A stretch of DNA of 64,000 bases from an unicellular cyanobacterium SU2. GTDB taxonomy: Bacteria; Cyanobacteriota; Cyanobacteriia; Cyanobacteriales; Microcystaceae. The stretch covers positions 62,001-126,000 of the forward strand of contig NEED01000001.1 in NCBI GenBank assembly GCA_002110465.1, in the 5' to 3' direction. Made by a program: the position numbers and the translations under genes. The notes under the pieces were generated by a model that was not told the DNA's origin, did not search any database, and saw only the letters and a program-made list of their open reading frames with translations. Of the stretch, positions 43,296 to 51,919 are shown in pieces (positions within the stretch are counted from its first letter, which is position 1; every line of letters starts with the position of its first letter).

Positions 43296-44771
43296 ATGCT
43301 ATTTAATTCGATATTTTGTAGTGGTGTGCGGAGTCGAAATTTATTAAGTTCCCTAATGTGTGCTGGTTGGGTGCTGAGTTATCCGATAATACCCTGGCCC
43401 ATATTAGCCCAAACCTCTCCTTCTTCTTTAGAGGCTATACCCGCCTTAGAACCATACGAGTCAGAGAATACAACCCCATCGACTGAAACGGAATATAGTT
43501 TAGGGGCTGGCGATCGCATTTCCGTTGATGTCTTTCCCGTCGAAGAATTTAGTGGAGAATACCAAATTTTGGTAGATGGAACCTTATCACTGCCTATCTT
43601 AGGGAGTTTACCCGTTGAAGGCCTCACCATCTCTCAATTGACTGACTTTCTTACCTCACAGTACGCCCAATATATTAAACGTCCCATTATTACTGTGAGT
43701 TTGTTAGCCCCCCGTCCACTAGCACTGGCGATCGCAGGAGAAATCAACAATCCAGGGTCTTATCTCCTTCCCATTGTTGAAGGACAAAAATTCCCCACTG
43801 TTACTCAACTAATTAAACAAGCCGGGGGACTGACTACTGTCGCTGACCTCAGTCAAGTGCAAATTCGTCGCCAATTTAAAGGAAGAACTCTAACCTTGAG
43901 CCTCAATTTATGGAACTTGATCAAAGAAGGAAATCTCGATCAAGATATTACTCTACGGGATGGGGATAGGATAATGATTCCTACCCAAGAAAACGTCGAT
44001 ATTGCCCAAACTCGACTATTATCCGATGCTAATTTTGGGTTATCTGCTAACCAAGAAATTAACGTGGCTGTCGTTGGGGAAGTTTATCGTCCGGGGTCTT
44101 ATCGTGTCGTTCCAGACAGAAGTGCCGGAGGAACTGGAGAATCTGCTACCCGACGACAACCTCCGAGACTGACCCTTGCGATTCAATTAGCAGGTGGGGT
44201 TAAACCCTTGGCCGATGTTCGCCAGGTAGAAATTCGTCGGTTGAACCGTGATGGTTCTCAACAGAAGATTGCTGTGAATTTGTGGGATTTGTTAAAAACA
44301 GGCAATATTCAAGAAGATGTTATCCTGCAAGAGGGTGACACTATTACTATTCCCACTGCCCAAGAGATTGACCCAGAAGAATCAGAACCTCTGGCAGCGG
44401 CCAGTTTTTCTCCGAGTGTAATTCGGGTTAATGTGGTGGGAGAAGTCCGCGCACCTGGAGTCGTAGAAGTTCCCCCTAATACCCCTTTAAATCAGGCAAT
44501 TCTAGCCGCCGGAGGCTTTGATCAACGTCGCGCTCACAAAGGAACGGTTGAAGTCGTTCGTCTAAATTTTAATGGCACAGTGACCAAACGAGATATTGAT
44601 ATTGATTTTGCCGAGGGAATTACTCAAGGGAATAACCCAGTCCTGCGTAACAATGATGTGGTAATAGTCAATCGCAATATCCTAACCACCGTCTCAGATA
44701 CATTAATTACTGTTTTTAGTCCTATTGGAGCTCTCACCGGATTTTTTAATTTCTTTAGACTATTTGATTGA
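43296..44771 (+). CDS. Wza-like polysaccharide export protein (Poly_export, SLBB)
   Basis: The protein has 491 residues. A signal peptide runs to about residue 38 (ending PILAQ). The Poly_export domain follows (YSLGAGDRISVDVFPVEEFS, DGTLSLPILGSLPVEGLTIS). Three SLBB-type units then begin with LAIAGEINNPGSYLLP, VAVVGEVYRPGSYRVV and VNVVGEVRAPGVVEVP. Wza-type proteins form the outer-membrane channel for exopolysaccharides and work with Wzc-type co-polymerases, such as the one at 25892-28030. There is no lipobox Cys at the cleavage site, so it is probably not a lipoprotein. Confidence 0.92.
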   Translation: MLFNSIFCSGVRSRNLLSSLMCAGWVLSYPIIPWPILAQTSPSSLEAIPALEPYESENTTPSTETEYSLGAGDRISVDVFPVEEFSGEYQILVDGTLSLPILGSLPVEGLTISQLTDFLTSQYAQYIKRPIITVSLLAPRPLALAIAGEINNPGSYLLPIVEGQKFPTVTQLIKQAGGLTTVADLSQVQIRRQFKGRTLTLSLNLWNLIKEGNLDQDITLRDGDRIMIPTQENVDIAQTRLLSDANFGLSANQEINVAVVGEVYRPGSYRVVPDRSAGGTGESATRRQPPRLTLAIQLAGGVKPLADVRQVEIRRLNRDGSQQKIAVNLWDLLKTGNIQEDVILQEGDTITIPTAQEIDPEESEPLAAASFSPSVIRVNVVGEVRAPGVVEVPPNTPLNQAILAAGGFDQRRAHKGTVEVVRLNFNGTVTKRDIDIDFAEGITQGNNPVLRNNDVVIVNRNILTTVSDTLITVFSPIGALTGFFNFFRLFD

Positions 44772-44800
44772 TGACTAAGGATTGATTTTTTCCTCTGAGA

Positions 44801-44834
44801 AATGGTGGTGTTTTTTCCCACCATTCCCTTTTTA
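44801..44834 (+). terminator. Intrinsic terminator after the Wza-like gene
   Basis: AATGGTGG (44801-44808) pairs with CCACCATT (44818-44825), followed by CCCTTTTT. It stands 30 nt after the Wza-like stop codon, between two convergent genes. The right-hand T-run favours termination of the plus-strand transcript. Confidence 0.75.
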
Positions 44835-44838
44835 ATGT

Positions 44839-45345
44839 TTAGGCCAGAACAAAATCAACATTGTCTGTTCCTTGAGTTTCTCCTTTACCCCCCGTCAATT
44901 TTTGCTCATTGACTTCTACCGCAAAAGGAGTGTCTGAAAGACTTAAATTATAATCCGTCACTGATGACGTATAGCCGACACTAGCTACCATTTTTCTTCC
45001 TTCATCAGTATAGTGAAACACTAACATTTGGTTTTTATTTTGTTGAGTATCCTCAGCCCAAATTACCATATAATCTTCATCTTGATATTCAAAAATTTTG
45101 GGCGGACGATTAGGAACATAACGACCTGGATCTCCAAAACTATTATCTAAAAATTCCTGTACTGAATCAGGTTCAACGACGACATAAGCCACTTCTTCAC
45201 TAGAAGTTACTTCTTGATCTCCTTCAGCTTCATCTACAGCTTCTTCTTCCCCCCGATTGCGAAAATAATCCACGGCTGCTTTCGTTCCAATGGCTCCAAC
45301 AGCCGTTAATCCAGCCCCAATTAACAAATTACGAAGTTTAACCAT
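44839..45345 (-). CDS. Hypothetical protein with N-terminal membrane anchor
   Basis: The protein has 168 residues. Residues 4-26 (LRNLLIGAGLTAVGAIGTKA) look like a membrane anchor or uncleaved signal. A strongly acidic linker (EEEAVDEAEGDQE) leads to a soluble domain with PPKIFEYQDEDYMVIWAEDT and MLVFHYTDEGRKMVASVGYT. No known family comes to mind. It is a single gene, convergent with the Wza-like gene. Confidence 0.65.
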   Translation of the reverse strand: MVKLRNLLIGAGLTAVGAIGTKAAVDYFRNRGEEEAVDEAEGDQEVTSSEEVAYVVVEPDSVQEFLDNSFGDPGRYVPNRPPKIFEYQDEDYMVIWAEDTQQNKNQMLVFHYTDEGRKMVASVGYTSSVTDYNLSLSDTPFAVEVNEQKLTGGKGETQGTDNVDFVLA

Positions 45346-45611
45346 GATCTTTTCTGAGAATATTTGACTAAAAATTTACCGTATATATTATCATCTTCCT
45401 CTTAAAATATTGAAGATAGACAACAAAATTTACACAAAAAACTTGATTAATTTTGTCTTTATTTAACTTTATCAAAAACTTAATATAAGTGTATAATGCG
45501 ATAACATATATATACATTAGCCAAACTTTCGTAAACTTAGAAAGCCTGTACCGTAATCTTAGATTCGGTAGCCAAAAAAATGTCATAAGCTCCCTAATTA
45601 AGTTAAGCTCA

Positions 45612-46787
45612 ATGCTCTCTCAAATAAAAGATATCGCTGAATCTCTGTTCCCTAGACTTCTTGAAATTCGTCGTCACTTCCATGCTCACCCCGAACTGAG
45701 TGGTCAAGAATATCAAACCGCCGCCTATGTTGCTGGAGTTCTCTCCTCTTGCGGACTCCACGTTCAAGAAAATGTGGGAAAAACAGGAGTAGTAGGAAAC
45801 TTATTGGGAAACGAGACAGACTCGCGCCTTCTTGCCATTCGTACCGATATGGATGCCCTACCCATCGAAGAGCGAACTAACTTAGAATTTGCTTCGTGTA
45901 AACCTGGGATTATGCACGCTTGTGGCCATGATGTTCATACAACCGTAGGACTGGGAACCGCTATGGTTCTCTCCCAGTTAGGAGAACAATTGCCAGGGAA
46001 CATCAGGTTTTTGTTTCAACCCGCCGAAGAAATTGCCCAGGGAGCAAGCTGGATGGTTCAAGACGGGGCAATGCGTGATGTTAATGCCATTTTTGGTCTG
46101 CACGTTTTTCCCTCCCTTCAAGCGCGTTCTGTGGGGATTCGCTACGGAGCATTGACGGCAGCAGCCGATGATATTGAAATTTTTATTCAAGGAGAGTCAG
46201 GTCACGGGGCTCGTCCCCATGAAGCCATTGATGCTATCTGGATTGCTTCTCAGGTCATTACCACCCTTCAACAAGCGATTAGTCGGACTCAGAACCCCTT
46301 ACGTCCGGTGGTGTTAACCATTGGACAGATTAGTGGTGGCCGCGCCCCAAATGTCATTGCCGATCACGTGAGAATGGCAGGAACTGTGCGATCGCTTCAC
46401 CCTGACACCCACGCCAACCTCCCTCAATGGATTGAAGAAATCGTGGCTAATGTCTGTAATGCTTATCGAGCAAAATATGAGATTAATTACCGTCGAGGGG
46501 TTCCTTCGGTGCAAAATGACATGGAATTGACCCAGATTCTTGAATCGGCTTGTCGAGAAGCTTGGGGAAGTGACCAGGTGCAAATTTTAGCGGAACCTTC
46601 TCTTGGTTCAGAGGATTTTTCCCTTTATCTCCAACATGCCCCAGGAACGATGTTTCGTTTGGGAGTAGGGTTTCCAGACAAGCTCAATCATCCCCTACAT
46701 CATCCCCAATTTGAAATTGATGAGTCAGCTATGTTAACAGGGGTTGTTACCCTCGCTTATGCGGCTTGTAAATATTGGCAAGATTAA
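45612..46787 (+). CDS. M20 family amidohydrolase (N-acyl-amino-acid hydrolase type)
   Basis: The start is set at the ATG at 45612, which gives the usual N-terminus before LLEIRRHFHAHPELSGQEYQ. The frame runs 41 codons further upstream without family similarity. Metal-binding and catalytic residues are visible in MHACGHDVHTT, FLFQPAEEIAQGA, GLHVFP, and SLGSEDFSLYLQHAPG. This is the IAA-amino-acid/hippurate hydrolase group of M20D peptidases. The natural substrate is unknown. The protein has 391 residues and no signal peptide. Confidence 0.9.
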   Translation: MLSQIKDIAESLFPRLLEIRRHFHAHPELSGQEYQTAAYVAGVLSSCGLHVQENVGKTGVVGNLLGNETDSRLLAIRTDMDALPIEERTNLEFASCKPGIMHACGHDVHTTVGLGTAMVLSQLGEQLPGNIRFLFQPAEEIAQGASWMVQDGAMRDVNAIFGLHVFPSLQARSVGIRYGALTAAADDIEIFIQGESGHGARPHEAIDAIWIASQVITTLQQAISRTQNPLRPVVLTIGQISGGRAPNVIADHVRMAGTVRSLHPDTHANLPQWIEEIVANVCNAYRAKYEINYRRGVPSVQNDMELTQILESACREAWGSDQVQILAEPSLGSEDFSLYLQHAPGTMFRLGVGFPDKLNHPLHHPQFEIDESAMLTGVVTLAYAACKYWQD

Positions 46788-46817
46788 TCTTGAAATTAAC
46801 CAAGGGAAATTTTTCAG

Positions 46818-47486
46818 ATGAACATTAAAGTTAAATATCCCATTAACCTATCCAAAGGATTAACCTTTGTGTTGATCTTCGGGTTAATAATTTTCTATCA
46901 AAACTTTAGCTATGCTGCCTGGGTTTATTTAGCCCTTCATGGTAGTTATGGAATTATGTGGCTGATTAAAGATTGGTTATATCCTGATAAAAGTTGGGAA
47001 CAAGAAGTTTCTATTTTTTGGGGAATTCTTATATTTTTCATAGTGGGATTATATTGGATTGCTCCTTTTATTTTAATTAGCCAAGGTAAAGAAGGTACTC
47101 CTCCTTTAATTGCTGCCGCCATCTCGATAAATCTGTTTGGGACATTGCTTCATTTTGTCTCAGATGCTCAAAAATACTATACGCTTAAATATTCTCCAGG
47201 ACTGATTACAGAAGGATTTTTTGCTTGGTCTCGTAATCCCAACTATTTAGGAGAAATTTTAATTTATACTAGCTTTGCTATGTTGGCTCAACATTGGCTT
47301 CCTTTTGTCATTCTAGGTTTGTTCATCAGTATTATTTTCATTCCTAACATGATCAAAAAAGATCGTTCCCTGTCTCGTTATGAAGAGTTTGAGAAATATC
47401 ACGAAAAATCAGGTTTAATTTTACCTAAGTTTGGCAATATTTTATCAACAGAAATAGGAATTAACCCTGAGAAAAAACAAGGATAA
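46818..47486 (+). CDS. Multi-pass membrane methyltransferase/reductase-like (ICMT/DUF1295 type)
   Basis: The protein has 222 residues with about six hydrophobic segments. Near the C-terminus is LITEGFFAWSRNPNYLGEIL, the RxPxY motif shared by the isoprenylcysteine methyltransferase, PEMT and steroid-reductase C-terminal families. The following KYHEKSGLILPKF ends the domain as in these families. The reaction cannot be told from the sequence. It follows the amidohydrolase by 30 bp and may form an operon with it. Confidence 0.75.
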   Translation: MNIKVKYPINLSKGLTFVLIFGLIIFYQNFSYAAWVYLALHGSYGIMWLIKDWLYPDKSWEQEVSIFWGILIFFIVGLYWIAPFILISQGKEGTPPLIAAAISINLFGTLLHFVSDAQKYYTLKYSPGLITEGFFAWSRNPNYLGEILIYTSFAMLAQHWLPFVILGLFISIIFIPNMIKKDRSLSRYEEFEKYHEKSGLILPKFGNILSTEIGINPEKKQG

Positions 47487-47585
47487 CTAAGATTTGCTGA
47501 TGAAGTAAGTTTCAAGAAAACTGTTCCGAAGTTCCTTGTTCCCTATCTCCACTAAAGCACTTTTTTAGCCAACCCTAACTAAATA

Positions 47586-48320
47586 TTAAAAGAAAGTAGA
47601 AAGCTCTTGGGAGAGTTGTTGTAACCGGGCTAATGCTTTTAAAGAACTTTGAATTAAGTGTAAGGAATTGAGCGGACTTTTTAGCATTTGATAGCTTAAT
47701 TTCCACGGATTTAAGGTTCCATCAGTTTCCAAAGCCAAGGTTAAATCAGGTAAATTTTGTTGACAATTATCGCTAACAACCCGAATCATCGTCACAGGAA
47801 TGTTTAACGTCTTACCAAACTCTAAAACCGCAATCCCCTCCATATCCACCACATCTGCTTGATACCGTTCCCCTAATAACTGTTTCTCCTGGGCTAAAGT
47901 AATAATGCGATCGCTTGTCAAACCTTTCCCTCGTACCATTTTATTTTTGAAATGATGGTATACTAAAATACTTAGCTTGGTATCACAAGTTTGCCATTTT
48001 TGAGCAAGAATATCGTCTTGGAGTAAACAACATTCTTGATAAAGTATCGCCTCACCTACCCGATAATTCGGGGATAAACTTCCCCCCAACCCCATTAATA
48101 GAATAGCTTTAGGAGGATGAGTGACAAACTCCTTAGTTTGCTGCCATTGTTCAAGATAGTTGTTTAAAGGGGAAATTCCTGTTGGAATAGGAATAATGTT
48201 GAGTAAAGCTTGGTTTTTATCCCTAAATCCACGGCAAACAGCTTGATACTCAACGCCTTGAGGAACCAAAATCGTATCAATACAATTTTTGAGAGAAATG
48301 ATTACTGAAGATGAAGACAT
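47586..48320 (-). CDS. Nucleoside phosphorylase / MTA-SAH nucleosidase-like protein
   Basis: The protein has 244 residues. It shows the phosphorylase-superfamily pattern: AILLMGLGGSLSPNYRVGEA near the N-terminal third, and the signature VVDMEGIAVLEFGKTLNIPV followed by MIRVVSDN, where Glu and Asp bind the ribose and base. The N-terminus is short compared with true MTA/SAH nucleosidases. It may act on a nucleoside or on a related metabolite such as a futalosine-like compound. Substrate is open. Confidence 0.72.
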   Translation of the reverse strand: MSSSSVIISLKNCIDTILVPQGVEYQAVCRGFRDKNQALLNIIPIPTGISPLNNYLEQWQQTKEFVTHPPKAILLMGLGGSLSPNYRVGEAILYQECCLLQDDILAQKWQTCDTKLSILVYHHFKNKMVRGKGLTSDRIITLAQEKQLLGERYQADVVDMEGIAVLEFGKTLNIPVTMIRVVSDNCQQNLPDLTLALETDGTLNPWKLSYQMLKSPLNSLHLIQSSLKALARLQQLSQELSTFF

Positions 48321-48561
48321 TTATTGATAACCTATGCTATTCTTGAGAAAGATTCTTATTTAACTCACCATTTTGTTTAGTAGGTCTATCAATTCTAAAG
48401 GAGTTAATTGGGAATAATAATGATGTAAACAATGAACTTTCATTAGACCAACCTCTCTCCAGACACAATATACCTGATTGATTCAGGAAATTTCCCAAAT
48501 CATTTCTGTGATAGATGTACACCCATTGTTCCTAGCTAGATTTTCTTTTGATACAAAAACC

Positions 48562-49671
48562 ATGACCCATCGAGTGATCCTCCACCTAGACCAAATTGTT
48601 AAACAGTTTTCCTCCCATTCAATTCCGGCGGTTAATCAAGTTAGCTTAACCTTAAATCAAGGGGATATTCTAGGATTATTGGGGCCATCGGGTTGTGGAA
48701 AAACCACTCTCTTACGCATTATTGCGGGCTTTGAAAAGCCTTCGAGGGGAACGGTGGAATTGGCAGGACAGATGGTAGCAGGAGAAAGAAGCTGGATTCC
48801 GCCAGAACAACGGCATACAGGGATGGTTTTCCAAGATTATGCTCTTTTTCCTCATTTAACTATTGGGGAAAATATTGCGTTTGGGTTGCGAAGTAAACAA
48901 GAACGCCTAAGTAAACAGCAAATTAAGCAGCGTATCAGAGAAGTATTGATATTAGTGGGACTTTCAGGACTCGAAAAACGCTATCCCCACGAACTTTCAG
49001 GAGGACAACAACAGCGTGTCGCCCTAGCTAGGGCATTAGCCCCTCAACCGGCTTTAATTCTTCTAGACGAACCGCTGAGTAATTTGGATGTGCAAGTCAG
49101 GTTAAGGCTACGACATGAAATTCGCCATATTCTCAAAGGAACAGGAATTTCGGCTATTTTTGTTACCCATGACCAAGAAGAAGCCCTGGCTATTTCCGAT
49201 AAAATTGTAGTGATGTCTGAAGGGAATATTGAACAATTAGGCACTCCTGAAGAAATTTATACCTGTCCGGCCTCTCGTTTTGTCGCTGAATTTGTTACCC
49301 AAGCCAATTTTATTCCCGCCAAACGACAGGGAAATCTTTGGAGAACAGAAATTGGTGAATGGGAAATTCCAACCCCGTCTCCTCTGTCTGAAGGGGAAGA
49401 TGGGGAATTAATGGTCAGACAAGAGGATATTCTCTTACAACCGAGTGAAGCCGGAAAAATTGTGATTAGCGATCGCCAGTTTCTAGGACGGGAGTATCGT
49501 TATTGTTTACAAACTCCTTCTGGGGGTCAACTCCACGCTCGAACTAATTTAAATACCCAGCTTCCCATTGGAACACGAGTGCAATTAGGAATTTCCTCTG
49601 AAGCCCCCCAAATTTTTCCTTGTACATCAGCAAGGTCTGAGCAAGCTGAGATGGTAAGTCTGTCTGCATAA
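48562..49671 (+). CDS. ABC transporter ATP-binding protein (Fe3+/Fbp-Fut or polyamine-type)
   Basis: The start is set at the ATG at 48562 (MTHRVILHLDQIVKQF); the frame reaches 28 codons further back without similarity. The protein has 369 residues with Walker A GPSGCGKTT, Q-loop VFQDYALFPHLT, signature LSGGQQQRVALARAL, Walker B ALILLDEPLSNLD, H-loop FVTHDQEEAL and a C-terminal TOBE-like domain. The layout fits FbpC/FutC or PotA subunits. No permease or binding protein is nearby, so the cargo is not known. Confidence 0.88.
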   Translation: MTHRVILHLDQIVKQFSSHSIPAVNQVSLTLNQGDILGLLGPSGCGKTTLLRIIAGFEKPSRGTVELAGQMVAGERSWIPPEQRHTGMVFQDYALFPHLTIGENIAFGLRSKQERLSKQQIKQRIREVLILVGLSGLEKRYPHELSGGQQQRVALARALAPQPALILLDEPLSNLDVQVRLRLRHEIRHILKGTGISAIFVTHDQEEALAISDKIVVMSEGNIEQLGTPEEIYTCPASRFVAEFVTQANFIPAKRQGNLWRTEIGEWEIPTPSPLSEGEDGELMVRQEDILLQPSEAGKIVISDRQFLGREYRYCLQTPSGGQLHARTNLNTQLPIGTRVQLGISSEAPQIFPCTSARSEQAEMVSLSA

Positions 49672-49971
49672 CCTTGTCCTCAACCTTCGAGTTTGTGAGA
49701 AAAAGGGAACGCGAAGCAGAAGATTTCCAAGATCTTATAACTTCAGTTCTCAAGTTAGATAGAGTTTTACTGAGTATAAAAATGATTCAAATTCCTAAGA
49801 TAATCCATTTGTTTTCTTGAAAAAAGTTATCCTATTTTGGTCAACATTTTATAAAAAGTAAGAATAAATTATCATTTCTAATTGATAAGAAGATCGGGAC
49901 TCTTTTTGGTTTCCTATTTTTTGATTATTTAGATAAGATAAGTGAATTGTGGTTTATGTAAAGGTGCGATT
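49672..49971. other. 300-bp intergenic gap upstream of the COP23 gene
   Basis: This AT-rich gap has no supported ORF. An AAGGTG ribosome binding site lies just before the COP23 start at 49972. I see no clear promoter boxes or hairpins. Confidence 0.35.
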
Positions 49972-50490
49972 ATGAAAGTTAACTTAGTAGCAACATCTGC
50001 CACCCTTGCAGTAACGGTCATGATGAGTTCTTTACTGGTTAAGTTTTCTACACAAGCTAAAAGCGTACAAACTACCAATTTTGTTTGTCGTATGTGGCAA
50101 CAAATACCTATGACTGTTGCTATCACACCGGCTCAAGAAACGATTCCTGTCATTCTCTGGGACTCTAAGCATTTTAGTAATTCTGGTTATGATCCTCGCA
50201 CCCGTTGTCAATTGGTATCTAATCGCTTTCAATTCTTCTACGAAAGTGGACAACTTAATTATATTACCACTGGACGAATGAATCGGATGCCCGTCGTTTG
50301 TGTGACAGATACCTATGGCGGTGCTTGTAATGGCTTATTATTTACCCTGAAACCTGGCAGCAATCCTAGCCAAACTTTACAAGAGCTAATGAGGATAAGA
50401 TTGAGACAAAAGGGTCCTTTAAATGAAACATCAGGGCGTATTTATATCGATTTTCAAGAATACCTAAATCAAGAAATTAATCAACAATAA
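49972..50490 (+). CDS. COP23 family protein (circadian oscillating protein type)
   Basis: The start is the ATG at 49972, which has an AAGGTG ribosome binding site; the upstream ATG at 49942 has none. The 172-residue product has an N-terminal signal (MKVNLVATSATLAVTVMMSS) and then the COP23 pattern: NFVCRMWQQIPMTVAITPAQ, PVILWDSKHF, RCQLVSNRFQFFYESGQLNY, VVCVTDTYGGACNGLLFTL. The conserved cysteines suggest disulfides outside the cytoplasm. COP23 was described as a circadian-oscillating membrane protein in Synechococcus RF-1. Its biochemical role is unknown. It is followed by the protease-GUN4 gene. Confidence 0.85.
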   Translation: MKVNLVATSATLAVTVMMSSLLVKFSTQAKSVQTTNFVCRMWQQIPMTVAITPAQETIPVILWDSKHFSNSGYDPRTRCQLVSNRFQFFYESGQLNYITTGRMNRMPVVCVTDTYGGACNGLLFTLKPGSNPSQTLQELMRIRLRQKGPLNETSGRIYIDFQEYLNQEINQQ

Positions 50491-50545
50491 ACTATTCTCT
50501 TCTTAGGGTGTAAACTAATAAAAATCTTCTGACTTTATCTGTTGA

Positions 50546-51910
50546 ATGAATGACCGCTTATCTCGATCCTTAATGTCCTTTTTGTCCAAAAAATATTGGC
50601 AATTTGGTAATAATAACCAACCGATGTGGTTGAGTCTCTTGACTATTTATCTACTGTCTGCTTTTGGGACTATAGGTATCATCACAGCTTTTTTCATCCG
50701 ACCTGTAATGGCTTTGTCAGCTACCGAAATCAATCGACTGGCTAAAAAGATCACCGTTTTAATTGAAGGGACTGGAAGTAATGGGACAGGGGTAATCATT
50801 GGCAAAACAGGTAATCAATACCGTCTATTAACCGCAGGCCATGTGGTGGCTGATATTCACCCTAGAGAAGAAGCTTATGCTTTAACCCATGATCGGCAAC
50901 GGCATCAAATCAATACCAATAACATTCAGACTATACCAGGAATAGATTTAGGGATAATAGAAATTGTCAGCAACCGAACTTATTCTACTGCCCAACTTGG
51001 GGATGGGGAAAGACTTAGCGAAGGAATGACAGTCTATATCGCTGGATTTCCTTGGCCGACCACTGCCATTAACCGATCTGTTTATACCTTTGTCCCTGGA
51101 CGTGTTATCGCCGCCCCCTCTCAAGAGTTACAAGATGGTTATGGCTTAATCTACGATAATAAAACTTTACCAGGGATGAGTGGCGGTCCAGTGTTTAATG
51201 AACAAGGGAAAGTAATTGGGATTCATGGTAGGGCTGATACTACCCAAACTCAAGCCACCGGTTACGATAACATTTATGTTAAAACTGGACTTAATTTAGG
51301 TATTTTTCTCCGCCGTGATATCCTGGCAAAAATTAATCTATCTACTACCCCAAAAACAGCCCGGCTAAATCTGAGAGAAACTATTATGACTCCTGTTCCT
51401 AATTCTGAGATTCAGAGTCCTTCAACTTTTGTTTCTCAGACGACAGGGGTTGACTATACCTCGTTACGAAATTTATTAGAAACCCATCAATGGGAAAAAG
51501 CCGATCAAAATACCTATGATTTAATAACAATGGCAGGAGATAAGGATAATTCTGGCGCAATTACCAGTACAGAATTTGCTGATCTTGCCTGTGAAGACTT
51601 ACAGATGATTGATCGTCTGTGGTTAGAATATTCTCAAGGAAAATTTGGCTTAAGTGTGCAACAACGTATTTATGAAACTGTGGGCAAAATTTTTCAAGTT
51701 GATGTCAATAGTTATCGTCAGTTTGCTCAAAAAGTAGGATGGAAAAAACAGAGTAATGATAATCAAGGATATCATCTATACGATGAACTGGATTTTTCTT
51801 TAAATGCACCTCAAGGCCATTTACCACGATGGACTTGGGGGTTAAATATAGCTGTGGTTTATAGTCGAATGTCTTATCTAACTCAAAGATTAGATGAATG
51901 TAAGTTATAA
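50546..51910 (+). CDS. Trypsin-like serine protease fused to a GUN4 domain
   Basis: The protein has 454 residues. A membrane anchor lies at about 28-57. The trypsin-like protease part has the triad His99 (TAGHVV), Asp134 (PGIDLGIIEI) and Ser212 (GMSGGPVF). From about residue 302 a GUN4 domain starts: VDYTSLRNLLETHQWEKADQ, CEDLQMIDRLWLEYSQGKFG, LSVQQRIYETVGK, VGWKK and the signature FSLNAPQGHLPRWTW. GUN4 binds porphyrins and activates Mg-chelatase. An EF-hand-like DKDNSGAITSTEF insert replaces the usual short segment. Fusion of protease and porphyrin-binding domains suggests sensing or turnover linked to tetrapyrroles, which is inference. Confidence 0.85.
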   Translation: MNDRLSRSLMSFLSKKYWQFGNNNQPMWLSLLTIYLLSAFGTIGIITAFFIRPVMALSATEINRLAKKITVLIEGTGSNGTGVIIGKTGNQYRLLTAGHVVADIHPREEAYALTHDRQRHQINTNNIQTIPGIDLGIIEIVSNRTYSTAQLGDGERLSEGMTVYIAGFPWPTTAINRSVYTFVPGRVIAAPSQELQDGYGLIYDNKTLPGMSGGPVFNEQGKVIGIHGRADTTQTQATGYDNIYVKTGLNLGIFLRRDILAKINLSTTPKTARLNLRETIMTPVPNSEIQSPSTFVSQTTGVDYTSLRNLLETHQWEKADQNTYDLITMAGDKDNSGAITSTEFADLACEDLQMIDRLWLEYSQGKFGLSVQQRIYETVGKIFQVDVNSYRQFAQKVGWKKQSNDNQGYHLYDELDFSLNAPQGHLPRWTWGLNIAVVYSRMSYLTQRLDECKL

Positions 51911-51919
51911 GGTATGCTT

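Noticed and set aside
45489-45611. N-terminal extension of the M20 amidohydrolase
   Set aside because: The extra 41 residues have no family similarity and no ribosome binding site; the ATG at 45612 fits the family.
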